The notes beneath the pieces are model-generated. The model was given only the letters and a program-made list of their open reading frames with translations, did not search any database and was not told the DNA's origin. Position numbers and translations under genes: made by a program. From the NCBI GenBank assembly GCA_913063835.1, contig CAJXZV010000008.1, positions 1-42,663 of the forward strand: a stretch of DNA of 42,663 nucleotides. The letters run 5' to 3'. Positions 1 through 8,011 of the stretch are shown here, piece after piece. This stretch comes from an uncultured Eubacteriales bacterium (GTDB lineage Bacteria; Bacillota; Sulfobacillia; UBA995; UBA9673). Numbering within the stretch: position 1 is the first letter of the stretch; each line of letters begins with the position of its first letter.

Positions 1-869
1 AGCCCAACGTGTCGGTGCGCCCCGCCGGCACGGAGACCCTGGGCGTGCCGGTCGAGCTGAAGAACCTCAACTCGTTCCGCGCCGTGGAGCGGGCCCTCGA
101 CTACGAGATCCGCCGCCAGGCGGAGGTCCTCTCGGGCGGCGGGGAGGTCCGGCGGGAGACCCGCCGCTGGGACGAGGCGGCCGGGGTCACCCGGCTCATG
201 CGGGTCAAGGAGACGGCCGAGGACTACCGCTATTTCCCGGAACCCGACCTCCTCCCGCTCGTCCTGGAGCCCGGGTGGGTCGAGTCCGTGCGGAAGGGGC
301 TCCCTGAGCTCCGGACGGCCCGCAGGGAGCGGTTCGTCCGCGAGTACGGGCTTCCGAGGTACGACGCGGGGGTCCTGACCGCCTCGCGCCACCTCGCCGA
401 CTACTTCGAGGAGGCGGCGAGGCTGGCGGACGACCCCAAGAAGGTCTCCAACTGGCTGATGGGCGATGTCAGCCGGCTCCTCAACGAGAGCGGGAACGAC
501 GCCTCCTTCCTGAGGTGGAAAGACAGCCCCTTCCCGCCCTCATCCCTCGCCGAGCTCATCTCGCTCGTCGAGGACGGGACCATAAGTGGGAAGATGGCCA
601 AGGACGTCCTCGAGGAGGCCTTCAGGACCGGGAAGACCCCCCGGGCCATCGTGGATGAGAAGGGCCTCAGCCAGATCTCCGACGCGGCCGAGCTCGAGGC
701 GGTTGTGGCCAAGGTCCTCGAGGCGAACCCCTCGGTGGTGGAAGACTTCAGGCAGGGGAAGGAGAAGGCCCTCGGCTACCTCGTGGGCCAGGTCATGAAG
801 GAGACCCGCGGCAAGGCCAACCCGAGACTCGTCAACGAGCTCCTGAGGAAGAGGATCGGCCAAGGCTAG
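1..869 (+). CDS. gatB: Aspartyl/glutamyl-tRNA amidotransferase subunit B, 3' part
   Basis: This gene enters from outside the window: codons run in frame from base 3 and no true start is visible. GatB is the kinase/tRNA-binding subunit of GatCAB, which converts Glu-tRNA(Gln) and Asp-tRNA(Asn) to the amide forms in the cytoplasm. The first visible residues (NVSVRP, then VELKNLNSF) match the conserved GatB core. The block YRYFPEPDL lies near visible residue 75. The last ~150 residues are the helical YqeY-like tail that contacts tRNA. The gene ends in GQG-TAG, and nothing truncates it at the 3' end. gatC and gatA would normally lie upstream, outside the window. Identification is firm; only the missing 5' part limits it. 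Confidence 0.95.
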   Translation, partial: PNVSVRPAGTETLGVPVELKNLNSFRAVERALDYEIRRQAEVLSGGGEVRRETRRWDEAAGVTRLMRVKETAEDYRYFPEPDLLPLVLEPGWVESVRKGLPELRTARRERFVREYGLPRYDAGVLTASRHLADYFEEAARLADDPKKVSNWLMGDVSRLLNESGNDASFLRWKDSPFPPSSLAELISLVEDGTISGKMAKDVLEEAFRTGKTPRAIVDEKGLSQISDAAELEAVVAKVLEANPSVVEDFRQGKEKALGYLVGQVMKETRGKANPRLVNELLRKRIGQG

Positions 870-1045
870 CCAGTGACCGGAGGCGGGAAGACCCCGACCC
901 TGGACGCCATCTGCTGCGTCCTCTCGGCTTCCGCCGGACCGGTTCCGCTAGTCATAATGAACGAGGCTGGCCCCGATCGCTGCACGTAGGTTACGCTGGC
1001 GGTGCCTGCCACCGCGCAGAGCTACAAGCGAAGGGAGCCAGCTAC

Positions 1046-1264
1046 ATGAAGGATACCACAAAGTTCGTCGGAGCCGACAGGGGCCGCGAGCCCGCACGGT
1101 ATTGGGGGGCGATTGAGAACTCGCCGGAGGCCTTGCGCAAGCTGATGGGCAAGCTCGGCGAGCCGGAAGAGCTCCTGGTCTGCTACGAGGCGGGGCCCAC
1201 GGGTCACGTCATCCAGCGGCAACTGCAGAAGGTGGGCATCCTCTGTATGTTGCTCCGGCTCTGA
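1046..1264 (+). pseudogene. IS110-family transposase remnant
   Basis: A 72-codon frame resembles the amino end of IS110-type (DEDD) transposases. It begins MKDTTKFVG, continues GREPARYWG and carries the block ELLVCYEAGPTG followed by RQLQKVGI. The family's usual segment with the first catalytic Asp (of the type VGLDVSK...) is missing between FVG and GREPARYWG, so a short internal deletion has removed it. The frame then loses similarity after GILC and stops, although full family members are several times longer. The fragment is therefore non-functional. It lies alone between gatB and the minus-strand ABC operon, about 180 bp after gatB, and marks one edge of a region with other debris. Confidence 0.75.
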
Positions 1265-1341
1265 TACCCAACCGCAGTTAGGGACCCGGAGGATGCGCAG
1301 GAGGGACCCCCGTCCGGACCACCGGGTGCCGCCACGCCGCT

Positions 1342-2049
1342 CTACGAGCTCACCACCGTGCCGTCCGACAGGCGGACGACCCGTCGGGCGGAATCCGAGA
1401 TGTCCGGGTTGTGCGTGGCGATCACCAGCGTGGCCCCTGTCTGGTGGAGTTCCTTGAGATAGGAGAGCACTTCGGCCTGGGCTCGGGAGTCGAGATTGCC
1501 GGTAGGCTCATCGGCCAGGACCAGTCTTGGACGGACGACCAGCGCCCGGGCGATGGCGACGCGCTGTTCTTCCCCGCCGCTGAGTTCTGCGGGTAGGTGG
1601 GAGGCGCGCTCACCGAGGCCCAGCCTCTCCAGGGCCTCCATGGCCTTCCGGTACCTCTCCCGTGCCGGGACTCCGGCGTACAGCAGGGGGAGAGCGACGT
1701 TCTGCCAGGCGTTCAATTCCGGAAGAAGGTTGTATGACTGGAAGATGAAACCCACGAACCGGTTCCGGAAAACGCTGAGCTGGTGGTCGTTGAGCCGCGA
1801 GAGGTCCCGGCCGTTGACGATGCACCGCCCGCCGGAGACCGGCTCGAGACCCCCGATGATGTTGAGAAGGGTCGTCTTGCCCGAGCCGCTGGGGCCGGTT
1901 ATGGCGACATGGTCGCCGGAGGCGATCTCCAGGGAGACCCCGCGGAGGGCGTGAACGTCGACCCTACCCTTACGGTAGACCTTGGTCACGTCACGCAGAA
2001 CGACAACGCTCCCATCCTCAGTCGGTCTGATATCTCCGGAGCTCCTCAT
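1342..2049 (-). CDS. ABC transporter ATP-binding protein (MacB/LolD type)
   Basis: This is the cytoplasmic ATPase of an exporter of the MacB/LolD/FtsE class. Visible motifs in order are Walker A GPSGSGKTT, the Q-loop FQSYNLLPEL (typical of this class), the signature LSGGEEQRVAIARAL (Glu-Glu where LSGGQQQ is usual), Walker B LVLADEPTGNLDS and the H-loop ATHNPD. Length (235 aa) is normal. An ATG three codons upstream (2058) has the purine-rich AAGGGGG only one base away, so the ATG at 2049, spaced about 10 bases from it, is preferred. It follows the permease gene by 20 bp and is surely co-transcribed. Substrate is unknown; the pair could export a lipophilic compound or peptide, or act in the envelope. 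Confidence 0.93.
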   Translation of the reverse strand: MRSSGDIRPTEDGSVVVLRDVTKVYRKGRVDVHALRGVSLEIASGDHVAITGPSGSGKTTLLNIIGGLEPVSGGRCIVNGRDLSRLNDHQLSVFRNRFVGFIFQSYNLLPELNAWQNVALPLLYAGVPARERYRKAMEALERLGLGERASHLPAELSGGEEQRVAIARALVVRPRLVLADEPTGNLDSRAQAEVLSYLKELHQTGATLVIATHNPDISDSARRVVRLSDGTVVSS

Positions 2050-2068
2050 GACGCGCATGCCCCCTTCG

Positions 2069-4591
2069 TTATAGCGGCGTCCGGCCTCGGATAAGCCCGC
2101 CGGGTGGCTGGCGGCAGATGCTGAGGGTAGGGACCAGTCCGCCGAGGATTCCGGCCGCGAGGGCCAGGGCGGCCGCCCCGCCTATCCACGGCGCCGAGAG
2201 CACCACGGGCCAGTCGAGGGCACGGCCGGTGGCGCTGAGGACGACCCAGCTCCCCATAACACCCAGAGCCCCGCCGGCAGTTCCCAGAACCGCCCCTTCG
2301 GCCATGTGTCGGAGGACGATGCGCCGCAGGGTGGCCCCCAACGCGCGTCTGACGCCTATCTGTCTCCGCATCTCCGATGTGCGCAGGAAGAAGAGGTTGA
2401 CGAGTCCGACGACGGCCATGGCGAGCACCAGACCGCCCAGAAGAGTGAAGACACGGTAGGTCCGCCTCTGCATCAGCTGGGCCTGGCTGAGGTCACCGGC
2501 CGGCTGGCGAACCTGAGGGAGGGTGTGGCCGGGATACCGGTCACGAAGGAAGCGGGTCACCTCGTCGGCAAGGCCGGCGCCGTCCCGATCGGCGGCCCTA
2601 AGGAAGATCGCCAGGGAGGTGACCTGATACCTGGAGTCCTCGATCAGCGTGAGGGAACGATGAGGGATGAAGACCGCATTGTCCCTGTCGACGGCGAAAT
2701 CAAGGACCCCGCTCTGCCGCGGCTCCAGCCAACCGACCACGGTGAAGGTCGTACCGCCGATGACCAGCTCCGCGGGAGCCTCCGACCCTTCGATGCCCAA
2801 CTGCCTGGCCAGCGAGTGACCGACGACCGCGACAGGCGAATCCTGGTCGGCCTCCTCGAGCCACCTTCCGCCGGAAAGTCTTAGGTCCCAAACCTGCATA
2901 TACCCCGGGCTGACCCCGGCCACCCAGGCCGTGACCGCCGGACCGCCCTCTCCGGAGGGCCCGCCCGGCGCCACCGTCGCGGGCATGGACAGGGCAAGGG
3001 TCGACGCCTCGACGCCCGACAGGCCCGCCAGTCGGGCCAGTAGCCGGTCGTCGATGGGGAGCGGGGCTGCCGGCCCTGCGGACGGGGCCCCCGGCGCAAG
3101 GCCCATGCCCGGCTGGGGAGTCTTGACCTCCACCACGCCCTCCCCGACGCCGGCGAGGTAGGCTTCGATGCCGGCGTCGACCCCACGTCCGACGCCGGCG
3201 GCGGTCACCACCGCCCCGACCCCCACGGCCACCAGGAGAAGAACGATGAAGGTCCGCGGGTCCACCCAGAACGGCCTTCCGATGGCGAGGGGTAGGGCGC
3301 CGCGCATGACCCGGCCGGGAGGGAGGGAGACGGCCAGGGAGGCAGGGTAGAGCGCGGCCAAGAGCGTCGCAGCCAGGACAGCGCCTGCGCTCAGCGTCAG
3401 CGAGAGAAGACCCGGCCGGACAGACTCCCCTAGAAGCCTCCCTGTCCAGGGGGACAGCGCCGCCCCCGCCAGAAGGCCGAGAAGCGAAGGCAGGGCGGCG
3501 AGTCGCAGGGCGGCCAGGGCGACCTCGCCGAACACGGCCAGGGCCGGGGCGCCGAGACTGCGACGCACGCCGATTCCTGGGGAATTGTTGACGACGTGAA
3601 GCATCAGCAGGGCGACCAGGTTGCCGGCCAGGACCAGGAGGGCCAGACCGCTGATGGCCAGCAGCCCGGCGGCCGAAGTCTTGCTGAGGGTGCGGAAGAC
3701 GAACTGCGAGATCCGACTCGGCATGCACCTGACCAGACCGTCCGGACCGTTGTACTCCTCGAGGGCGGCCTGGACGTCAGCCATGGCTCTCTCCAGTTCC
3801 CCGCCGTGAGGCTGACACCAGAAACGGAAGCCGCCGCGGCCCTCTTCCGGCTCATCGACATGCGGAAGGGCGCCGATCGGGACGAAGACATATCCGTCTA
3901 CCCCCAGGTCGCCGGTCTCCGGAAGGGTGCCTACAATAGTGAAGGTGTACTCACGCGAGGACGTGGCCTCCAGACGGAACGTAAGCGTGTCTCCAGGCAC
4001 AAATTCATGCGCCTTGAGGTCGTCGGGGCTGATTTTAACCGTCTCAGGAGGGTCACCTGGGTGGGTCTGCTGCGGCCACCAATGCCCGTGGCAACCGACC
4101 ACGGCCACCGGGGCCCCGTCTCTGGCCTCGCTCGTCGTGAAGCTCCGGCCCGCCGCCAGTGGAATGCCCCGGACGGCAAAGTAGTCCGGCGTCACCGGGA
4201 GGAAGTCGAGGGCTTCCTGGGTGGTCATGAAGGGTTCCTTCTCAAAGCGCTTCGTCCGCACGGCGGGGGCTGTGGGACCGATTCCTTGCGCCGCCACCCC
4301 CGCCAGGCTGGGCAGTTCTTGCAGAAGCTCGCGGACCGAGAGCGGGAACTGGTAGCAGCCCTCGATGAGCACCAGGTCGCCTAAGACGCGAGAGCGCGTA
4401 CCCTCTCGGAACACCTCGAACACGTCGGCCGGGGCCTCGGCTACGGCCTCCTCCAGTCGTCCCTTCATCCCTCCCTCCACTCCGAGGGCGGTCACGAGCA
4501 ATGCGGCCGAGACCAGGAAGCACACCCAGGTGAGGAAGTGGGGTAGCGGCAGGCCCAGTCTGCCCGGGGGTCGGCTGCGACGTGCAATCAT
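2069..4591 (-). CDS. ABC transporter permease, two FtsX/MacB-like domains
   Basis: This 840-residue membrane protein is the partner of the downstream ATPase. The start is the ATG at 4591, which has a perfect AAGGAGG 6-7 bases upstream; an upstream in-frame ATG (4666) lacks this. An amino-terminal helix (~residues 18-40) is followed by a large extracellular MacB_PCD-like domain, a first FtsX block containing PGIGVRRSLGAP, and a central helix with the second extracellular domain. The carboxy end is a second FtsX block with RRQIGVRRALGATLRRIV. Two FtsX blocks in one chain suggest it works without a second permease gene. The start lies one base after the stop of the truncated MauE-like frame, so the two were translationally coupled. 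Substrate not identifiable. Confidence 0.9.
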   Translation of the reverse strand: MIARRSRPPGRLGLPLPHFLTWVCFLVSAALLVTALGVEGGMKGRLEEAVAEAPADVFEVFREGTRSRVLGDLVLIEGCYQFPLSVRELLQELPSLAGVAAQGIGPTAPAVRTKRFEKEPFMTTQEALDFLPVTPDYFAVRGIPLAAGRSFTTSEARDGAPVAVVGCHGHWWPQQTHPGDPPETVKISPDDLKAHEFVPGDTLTFRLEATSSREYTFTIVGTLPETGDLGVDGYVFVPIGALPHVDEPEEGRGGFRFWCQPHGGELERAMADVQAALEEYNGPDGLVRCMPSRISQFVFRTLSKTSAAGLLAISGLALLVLAGNLVALLMLHVVNNSPGIGVRRSLGAPALAVFGEVALAALRLAALPSLLGLLAGAALSPWTGRLLGESVRPGLLSLTLSAGAVLAATLLAALYPASLAVSLPPGRVMRGALPLAIGRPFWVDPRTFIVLLLVAVGVGAVVTAAGVGRGVDAGIEAYLAGVGEGVVEVKTPQPGMGLAPGAPSAGPAAPLPIDDRLLARLAGLSGVEASTLALSMPATVAPGGPSGEGGPAVTAWVAGVSPGYMQVWDLRLSGGRWLEEADQDSPVAVVGHSLARQLGIEGSEAPAELVIGGTTFTVVGWLEPRQSGVLDFAVDRDNAVFIPHRSLTLIEDSRYQVTSLAIFLRAADRDGAGLADEVTRFLRDRYPGHTLPQVRQPAGDLSQAQLMQRRTYRVFTLLGGLVLAMAVVGLVNLFFLRTSEMRRQIGVRRALGATLRRIVLRHMAEGAVLGTAGGALGVMGSWVVLSATGRALDWPVVLSAPWIGGAAALALAAGILGGLVPTLSICRQPPGGLIRGRTPL

Positions 4592-4592
4592 A

Positions 4593-4787
4593 TCAGTTCC
4601 TCCTTCGCGCCAGGCGCCGGATGGCTTGCGTGACGGGGTTGGAGTCGACCATGAGAAGAGTTGCAATCAACACCACGTTGCGCACCACGACGCTTCCGCT
4701 GATTTTCTCGCCCCGTACCAGGCAACCGCAATCGACTGTCGCGCCGGAGAAGTATGCGAAGCATAGGAGCATGTTCCTCGTGTACAG
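4593..4787 (-). pseudogene. 3' remnant of a MauE/DoxX-like membrane protein gene
   Basis: A short open frame ends in TGA at 4593-4595, one base before the permease ATG. Its first in-frame ATG is at 4772, giving about 59 residues. It reads MLLCFAYFSG, then TVDCGC, then a hydrophobic stretch VVVRNVVLIATLLMV and a basic tail RRLARRRN. The VDCGC element followed by a final membrane helix is typical of the carboxy end of MauE/DoxX-like proteins, which are normally ~120-180 residues with four helices. An in-frame stop just upstream (4788-4790) and the lack of the earlier helices show that the 5' part is gone. Coupling to the exporter implies the original operon was MauE-like gene, permease, ATPase. 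Confidence 0.55.
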
Positions 4788-4884
4788 TCACACCACGGAG
4801 ACCTGCGTCCAGCAGTGCGGTGGCTGTCCGAACCCGTAGTGTACCGGCCGGGAGCCTCCCAGTAACTGGAGGTGGCACAGCTGA

Positions 4885-5124
4885 AGGAGCCGTGCGTATA
4901 CGCTTACCTACCTGCTGTTAGTGGCTTGTTCGGTCTTGGGAGCGCTCAATGTCGGGTTACACAGGCAATTCAATCAGGCATGGGTTCAGACGCACCTACA
5001 GAACGACAGGCTCCCGCTGGTCCGTCTAAAGGACGCTATGGGTCGTGACTACTTCCTATCTGACGCCGGTATTCCGCAGTTAGTGGTTTGGGTTGGCCTC
5101 GACTGGACTGCTTCTTCTTCCTAG
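4885..5124 (+). pseudogene. Possible remnant of a TlpA/MauD-like thioredoxin-fold gene
   Basis: This frame opens after a TGA at 4882-4884. It encodes a hydrophobic segment LTYLLLVACSVLGALNV, then a block PLVRLKDAMGRDYFLSDAG followed by IPQLVVWVG. That order (membrane anchor, then a P-x-V/F-x-L-x-D-x-x-G-R-x-x-x-LSD strand, then a hydrophobic strand) resembles the start of TlpA/MauD-type thioredoxin-fold proteins. The expected CxxC does not follow; the frame ends after LDWTASSS. No ATG with a ribosome site opens it; the only usual start is GTG at 4921, inside the hydrophobic segment. I read it as a broken relic, but the match is short and could be chance. Confidence 0.3.
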
Positions 5125-5209
5125 TTGCCACCAACACCGCGAGCCCCTATCATTCGTTTGCCAATGGCATGGGGACTCCTGTTGGATATGGCATTCTGTC
5201 CCGGACAAT

Positions 5210-5266
5210 CTCGCCGAACACGGCCAGGGTCGGGGCGCCCAGACTGAGACGCACGCCGATTCCCGG
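5210..5266 (-). repeat. Partial duplicate of the ABC permease gene
   Basis: These 57 bases match 3524-3580 inside the permease gene with only about four substitutions. On the minus strand they read PGIGVRLSLGAPTLAVFGE, against PGIGVRRSLGAPALAVFGE in the intact gene. No similarity to the permease was found on either side. It is either a fragment of a lost paralogous permease or a small duplication into the decayed island. Confidence 0.75.
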
Positions 5267-5375
5267 AGCAGCCAGAACGGATACAGTCCGGCCGGCAGGG
5301 CCAGGTGGGCGTGGGCCACCTCGACGCGGAGGCCGTGGGTGGTCATCTTCACCCTGAGCTGCTCCCGGATGCTAT

Positions 5376-5890
5376 ATGCCGAGTATGTCCGGGCGGAGAA
5401 CCAGCTTGAGCTCCTGGCCGCGATGCTGCGGGCCTTCGAGCATCCGGCACATAACGCAGCAGGGAACACCCGGATTCAAGGGCACGGGCCGCCCGCAGCT
5501 CAAGGATTCGTTCGTTGAAACGCTACCCGGCTTCTTCGGGCACCTGGTTTCAGAACGCGGTCTTCGGCCTGCCACCATCCGCCATTACCGTCACCACCTT
5601 CATCGCTTCGCGGCCTACCTCGTCCAAATCGGTGTCAGTCAGCTGGCAGAACTCTCTGCGACGCTTCGCAGTGCCTTCGTCGCCGAGGCATGGCCCGGAC
5701 GACAATCAGAGATGCCTGTGGTGTACTGCGTGTCTTCCTGCGCTACGCGCACCGCGAAGGTCTTCTGCCAGGCGACCTGAGCAGGGCGGTGGGATGGCCG
5801 CAGGCGTATCGCCTGTCCACGATCCTGCGGTCCATCTCGTGGGGCGAGGTAGGCAAGGTGCTTGACGCCGTCGATCGCCGCACACCGTTA
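5376..5890 (+). pseudogene. Tyrosine recombinase (phage-integrase/XerD family), frameshifted and truncated
   Basis: Two frames together spell the amino-terminal half of a tyrosine recombinase. The first (to ~5685) gives FFGHLVSERGLRPATIRHYR then HHLHRFAAYL and LSATLRSAFVAE, the SAM-like core-binding domain. Similarity then jumps to the next frame (from ~5688), giving MARTTIRDACGVLRVFLRYA, HREGLLPGDLSRAV and ISWGEVGKVLDAVDRRTP. The break near 5685 is a one-base-type frameshift. The sequence ends at DRRTP, where the catalytic domain should begin, so the Arg-His-Arg-Tyr residues are absent. It cannot encode an active enzyme. It records a former integrative or transposon element in the island between gatB and the PrcB gene. 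The exact 5' end is uncertain. Confidence 0.7.
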
Positions 5891-5929
5891 GTGAGTGTGG
5901 TCGGTTGCATTCAACCCAAGGTGATGTAG

Positions 5930-6100
5930 TACGACCATCTTCACGGTTCCCCTGTGTACTCGCGGTTGGGTCCCCCCCAGAAGCTGGGACTTGACGGCCT
6001 TCGGAACTCGGATGGTCTGGAACCGGGGAGCCTGGTCTGTCGTCAAGGCTGTGTGAAAGCCGGCGACGGTCTTGGGTGAAAGATAGTGGGGGTGGGAGAC
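5930..6100. other. Intergenic stretch with no recognised gene
   Basis: This spacer follows the recombinase relic. Both strands were read and neither gives a recognisable protein, RNA or clear terminator. It supplies the 5' region of the PrcB-domain lipoprotein gene. A TTGACG hexamer near 5990 has no acceptable -10 at the right distance. Confidence 0.4.
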
Positions 6101-6568
6101 ATGAAGAGACTGACCGTGATGCTCCTCGTGGCCCTGGCGGTGGGAGCCCTGCTGGCGGCGTGTCGGCCGGGGCCGGTGGCCGACCCCGGCGCCGGACCCG
6201 ACGAGAGCGGCGATGCGTCCGGGGCCGTCATCGGGCATCAGCCCGTGGGCGAAGAACTCGTGTGGGTGGAGGGCCGGACCGGGGAGGCCGGGGTCTACGT
6301 CAAGAAGTTCGGGGACCACCGCCTCGTCCTCGTCGCCATGGGTGAAAGGCCCACCGCCGGCTACGGGGTCGTCGTGGACGGAGTCGCCGTCTCCGAGGAC
6401 GGATGGGTCATCGACGTCAGGTTCGTCGAGCCGGGCCCCGGGGATATCGTGGCCCAGGTCATCACCTATCCCTACGAGGTCGTGAGGATCGCCGACGACG
6501 GGCGCGGGGTCACGGTGAGGGATGTCACCGGCGAGGAGCCGGTGGAGCTGGCGGTGACCGTCGAGTAG
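6101..6568 (+). CDS. Lipoprotein with PrcB-type C-terminal domain
   Basis: The 155-residue product begins MKRLTVMLL and has a type II signal peptide ending in the lipobox LLAAC (Cys ~21), so it should be a membrane-anchored lipoprotein outside the cell. The start is the ATG at 6101 behind GGGTGGGAG; an in-frame GTG at 6086 lies within that ribosome site. A low-complexity linker (~residues 22-50) precedes a domain with GERPTAGYGV, then VRFVEPGPGD and QVITYPYEVVRI. This pattern is the PrcB_C domain, named after a stabilising partner of a spirochaete protease. The function here is not known. It is followed by an M20 hydrolase 185 bp downstream on the same strand. Confidence 0.82.
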   Translation: MKRLTVMLLVALAVGALLAACRPGPVADPGAGPDESGDASGAVIGHQPVGEELVWVEGRTGEAGVYVKKFGDHRLVLVAMGERPTAGYGVVVDGVAVSEDGWVIDVRFVEPGPGDIVAQVITYPYEVVRIADDGRGVTVRDVTGEEPVELAVTVE

Positions 6569-6753
6569 CCGGAGACGCGGGCCGTCGGACCCGAGGAGGC
6601 TGTGCTCCGCCGCGGAGGGTTCCGGCCCCGCGGTCAGAAGAGTAACCCCAGTCTTGACCACCGCCCGGCCTTCAGTTGCCGTCCGCAGGCCGGCGACTGC
6701 AGGCGTGCGGCCCGGCGGCCGGGCCGGAAGGGCGGTGTGAAGGGGGATTCCAC

Positions 6754-7980
6754 GTGAAGCCTGCCGCCGAGATCATCGCCCGCGTCAAGGAGCACGTCGA
6801 CAGCCTGGCTCCGGTCCTTCTGGACCTCAGCCACCGCATCCACGCCAACCCGGAGACAGCCTACGAGGAGCGGAAGGCCTCGACCTGGTGCGCCGACCTG
6901 CTCCGCTCGGAGGGCTTCGAGGTGACCATGCCCGTGGCCGGCCTCGAGACGGCCTTCAGGGCCCGGCGCGGCTCGGGCCGTCCGGCTCTGGCTTTCCTGG
7001 CCGAGTACGACGCCCTGCCGGGGGTGGGTCACGCCTGCGGCCACAACATAATCGCCGCCTCGGCCCTCGGGGCCGGGATGGCCCTGGCCCGGGCCCTCGA
7101 GGAGGCCGGCGTCCAGGCGACCGTCCTCGTGGACGGGACCCCGGCCGAGGAGACGACGAGCGGGAAGCTGGTCATGGTGTCGGCAGGCCTCTACCGGGAA
7201 GTCGACGCCGTCCTCTCCATGCACCCGGAGGCGGAGGACGCGGTCGGCGGGAGCTGTCTCGGGGTGGCGCGGCTGTCTTTCTCCTTCAGGGGGCGTGCGG
7301 CCCACGCCGCTTCGAGCCCGGACAAGGGCGTGAACGCCCTGGATGCGGCCATCCAGACCTTCAACAACGTCAACGCCCTCCGCCAGCACACGAGGCCCGA
7401 CGCCCGCATCCACGGCATCATCACCCACGGGGGGAAGGCCGTCAACATCGTACCCGACTTCGCCCGGTGTGAGTTCGGGGTCCGCTCCGTCGACCTCGGC
7501 TACCTCAGGGAGCTCCTGGAGAAGGTGAAGAACTGCGCCCGGGCCGCGGCCCTGGCCACCGGTGCCGGGCTCGACATCGAGGAGACGCCCATCTGCGAGC
7601 CCATAAAGGAGAACCACACCCTCACCCGTCTCACCCTCGAGGCCATGACCGAGGTCGGCCGGCGGGCGGACGACCGGACCGGGAAACACTTCTCGGCCTC
7701 GACCGACTTCGGCAACGTCAGCCAGGTGGTCCCGGCCATCGCCCCGATGGTCAAGGCCGCCCCGGAAGGGACCGTTCTGCACCACCCGGACTTCGCCGCC
7801 GCGGCGGCCTCACCCCAGGGGGACGCGGCGGTGGTGGCGGCGGCCAAGGTGATGGCCATCGTGGGCCTGCGACTGGTCCTGGAGCCGGAGACCCTGAGGA
7901 AAGCCTGGGCGGACCTCACCGGTGGCGCGCCTGCGGCCGCCGGCGCCTCCCGGCCGGAGGCCGGCGCTGGGCGGCTCTGA
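6754..7980 (+). CDS. M20-family amidohydrolase/metallopeptidase
   Basis: This 408-residue zinc hydrolase belongs to the M20D group (AbgB / PM20D2 / N-acyl amino acid hydrolase-like). The GTG at 6754 is chosen because AGGGGGAT lies just before it and the family fold begins with KPAAEIIARV. Metal-site elements are AEYDALPGVGHACGHN near residue 85-100 and GTPAEETTSGK further on, with MHPEAED next. The middle ~110 residues (from SFRGRAAHAAS) form the lid/dimerisation domain, and the last part carries the final His (SASTDFGNVS ... HHPDF). Such enzymes cleave N-acyl or peptide-like amide bonds in the cytoplasm; the substrate cannot be read. The tail beyond ~395 is Ala/Gly/Pro-rich. sbcD follows by 31 bp. 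Confidence 0.9.
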   Translation: MKPAAEIIARVKEHVDSLAPVLLDLSHRIHANPETAYEERKASTWCADLLRSEGFEVTMPVAGLETAFRARRGSGRPALAFLAEYDALPGVGHACGHNIIAASALGAGMALARALEEAGVQATVLVDGTPAEETTSGKLVMVSAGLYREVDAVLSMHPEAEDAVGGSCLGVARLSFSFRGRAAHAASSPDKGVNALDAAIQTFNNVNALRQHTRPDARIHGIITHGGKAVNIVPDFARCEFGVRSVDLGYLRELLEKVKNCARAAALATGAGLDIEETPICEPIKENHTLTRLTLEAMTEVGRRADDRTGKHFSASTDFGNVSQVVPAIAPMVKAAPEGTVLHHPDFAAAAASPQGDAAVVAAAKVMAIVGLRLVLEPETLRKAWADLTGGAPAAAGASRPEAGAGRL

Positions 7981-8011
7981 CACCTGTCCCGGAAGGGAGG
8001 AGGTCCCGGCC

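Noticed and set aside
4893-4902. GCGTATACGC palindrome
   Set aside because: A 10-base palindrome in decayed DNA is expected by chance and has no promoter or gene linked to it.
5267-5375. Further permease sequence continuing past the 57-bp duplicate
   Set aside because: Neither strand continues to match the permease; the next frames show no recognisable protein.
6634-7785. Minus-strand frame opposite the M20 hydrolase
   Set aside because: His/Gly/Asp-rich antisense product without any family pattern.
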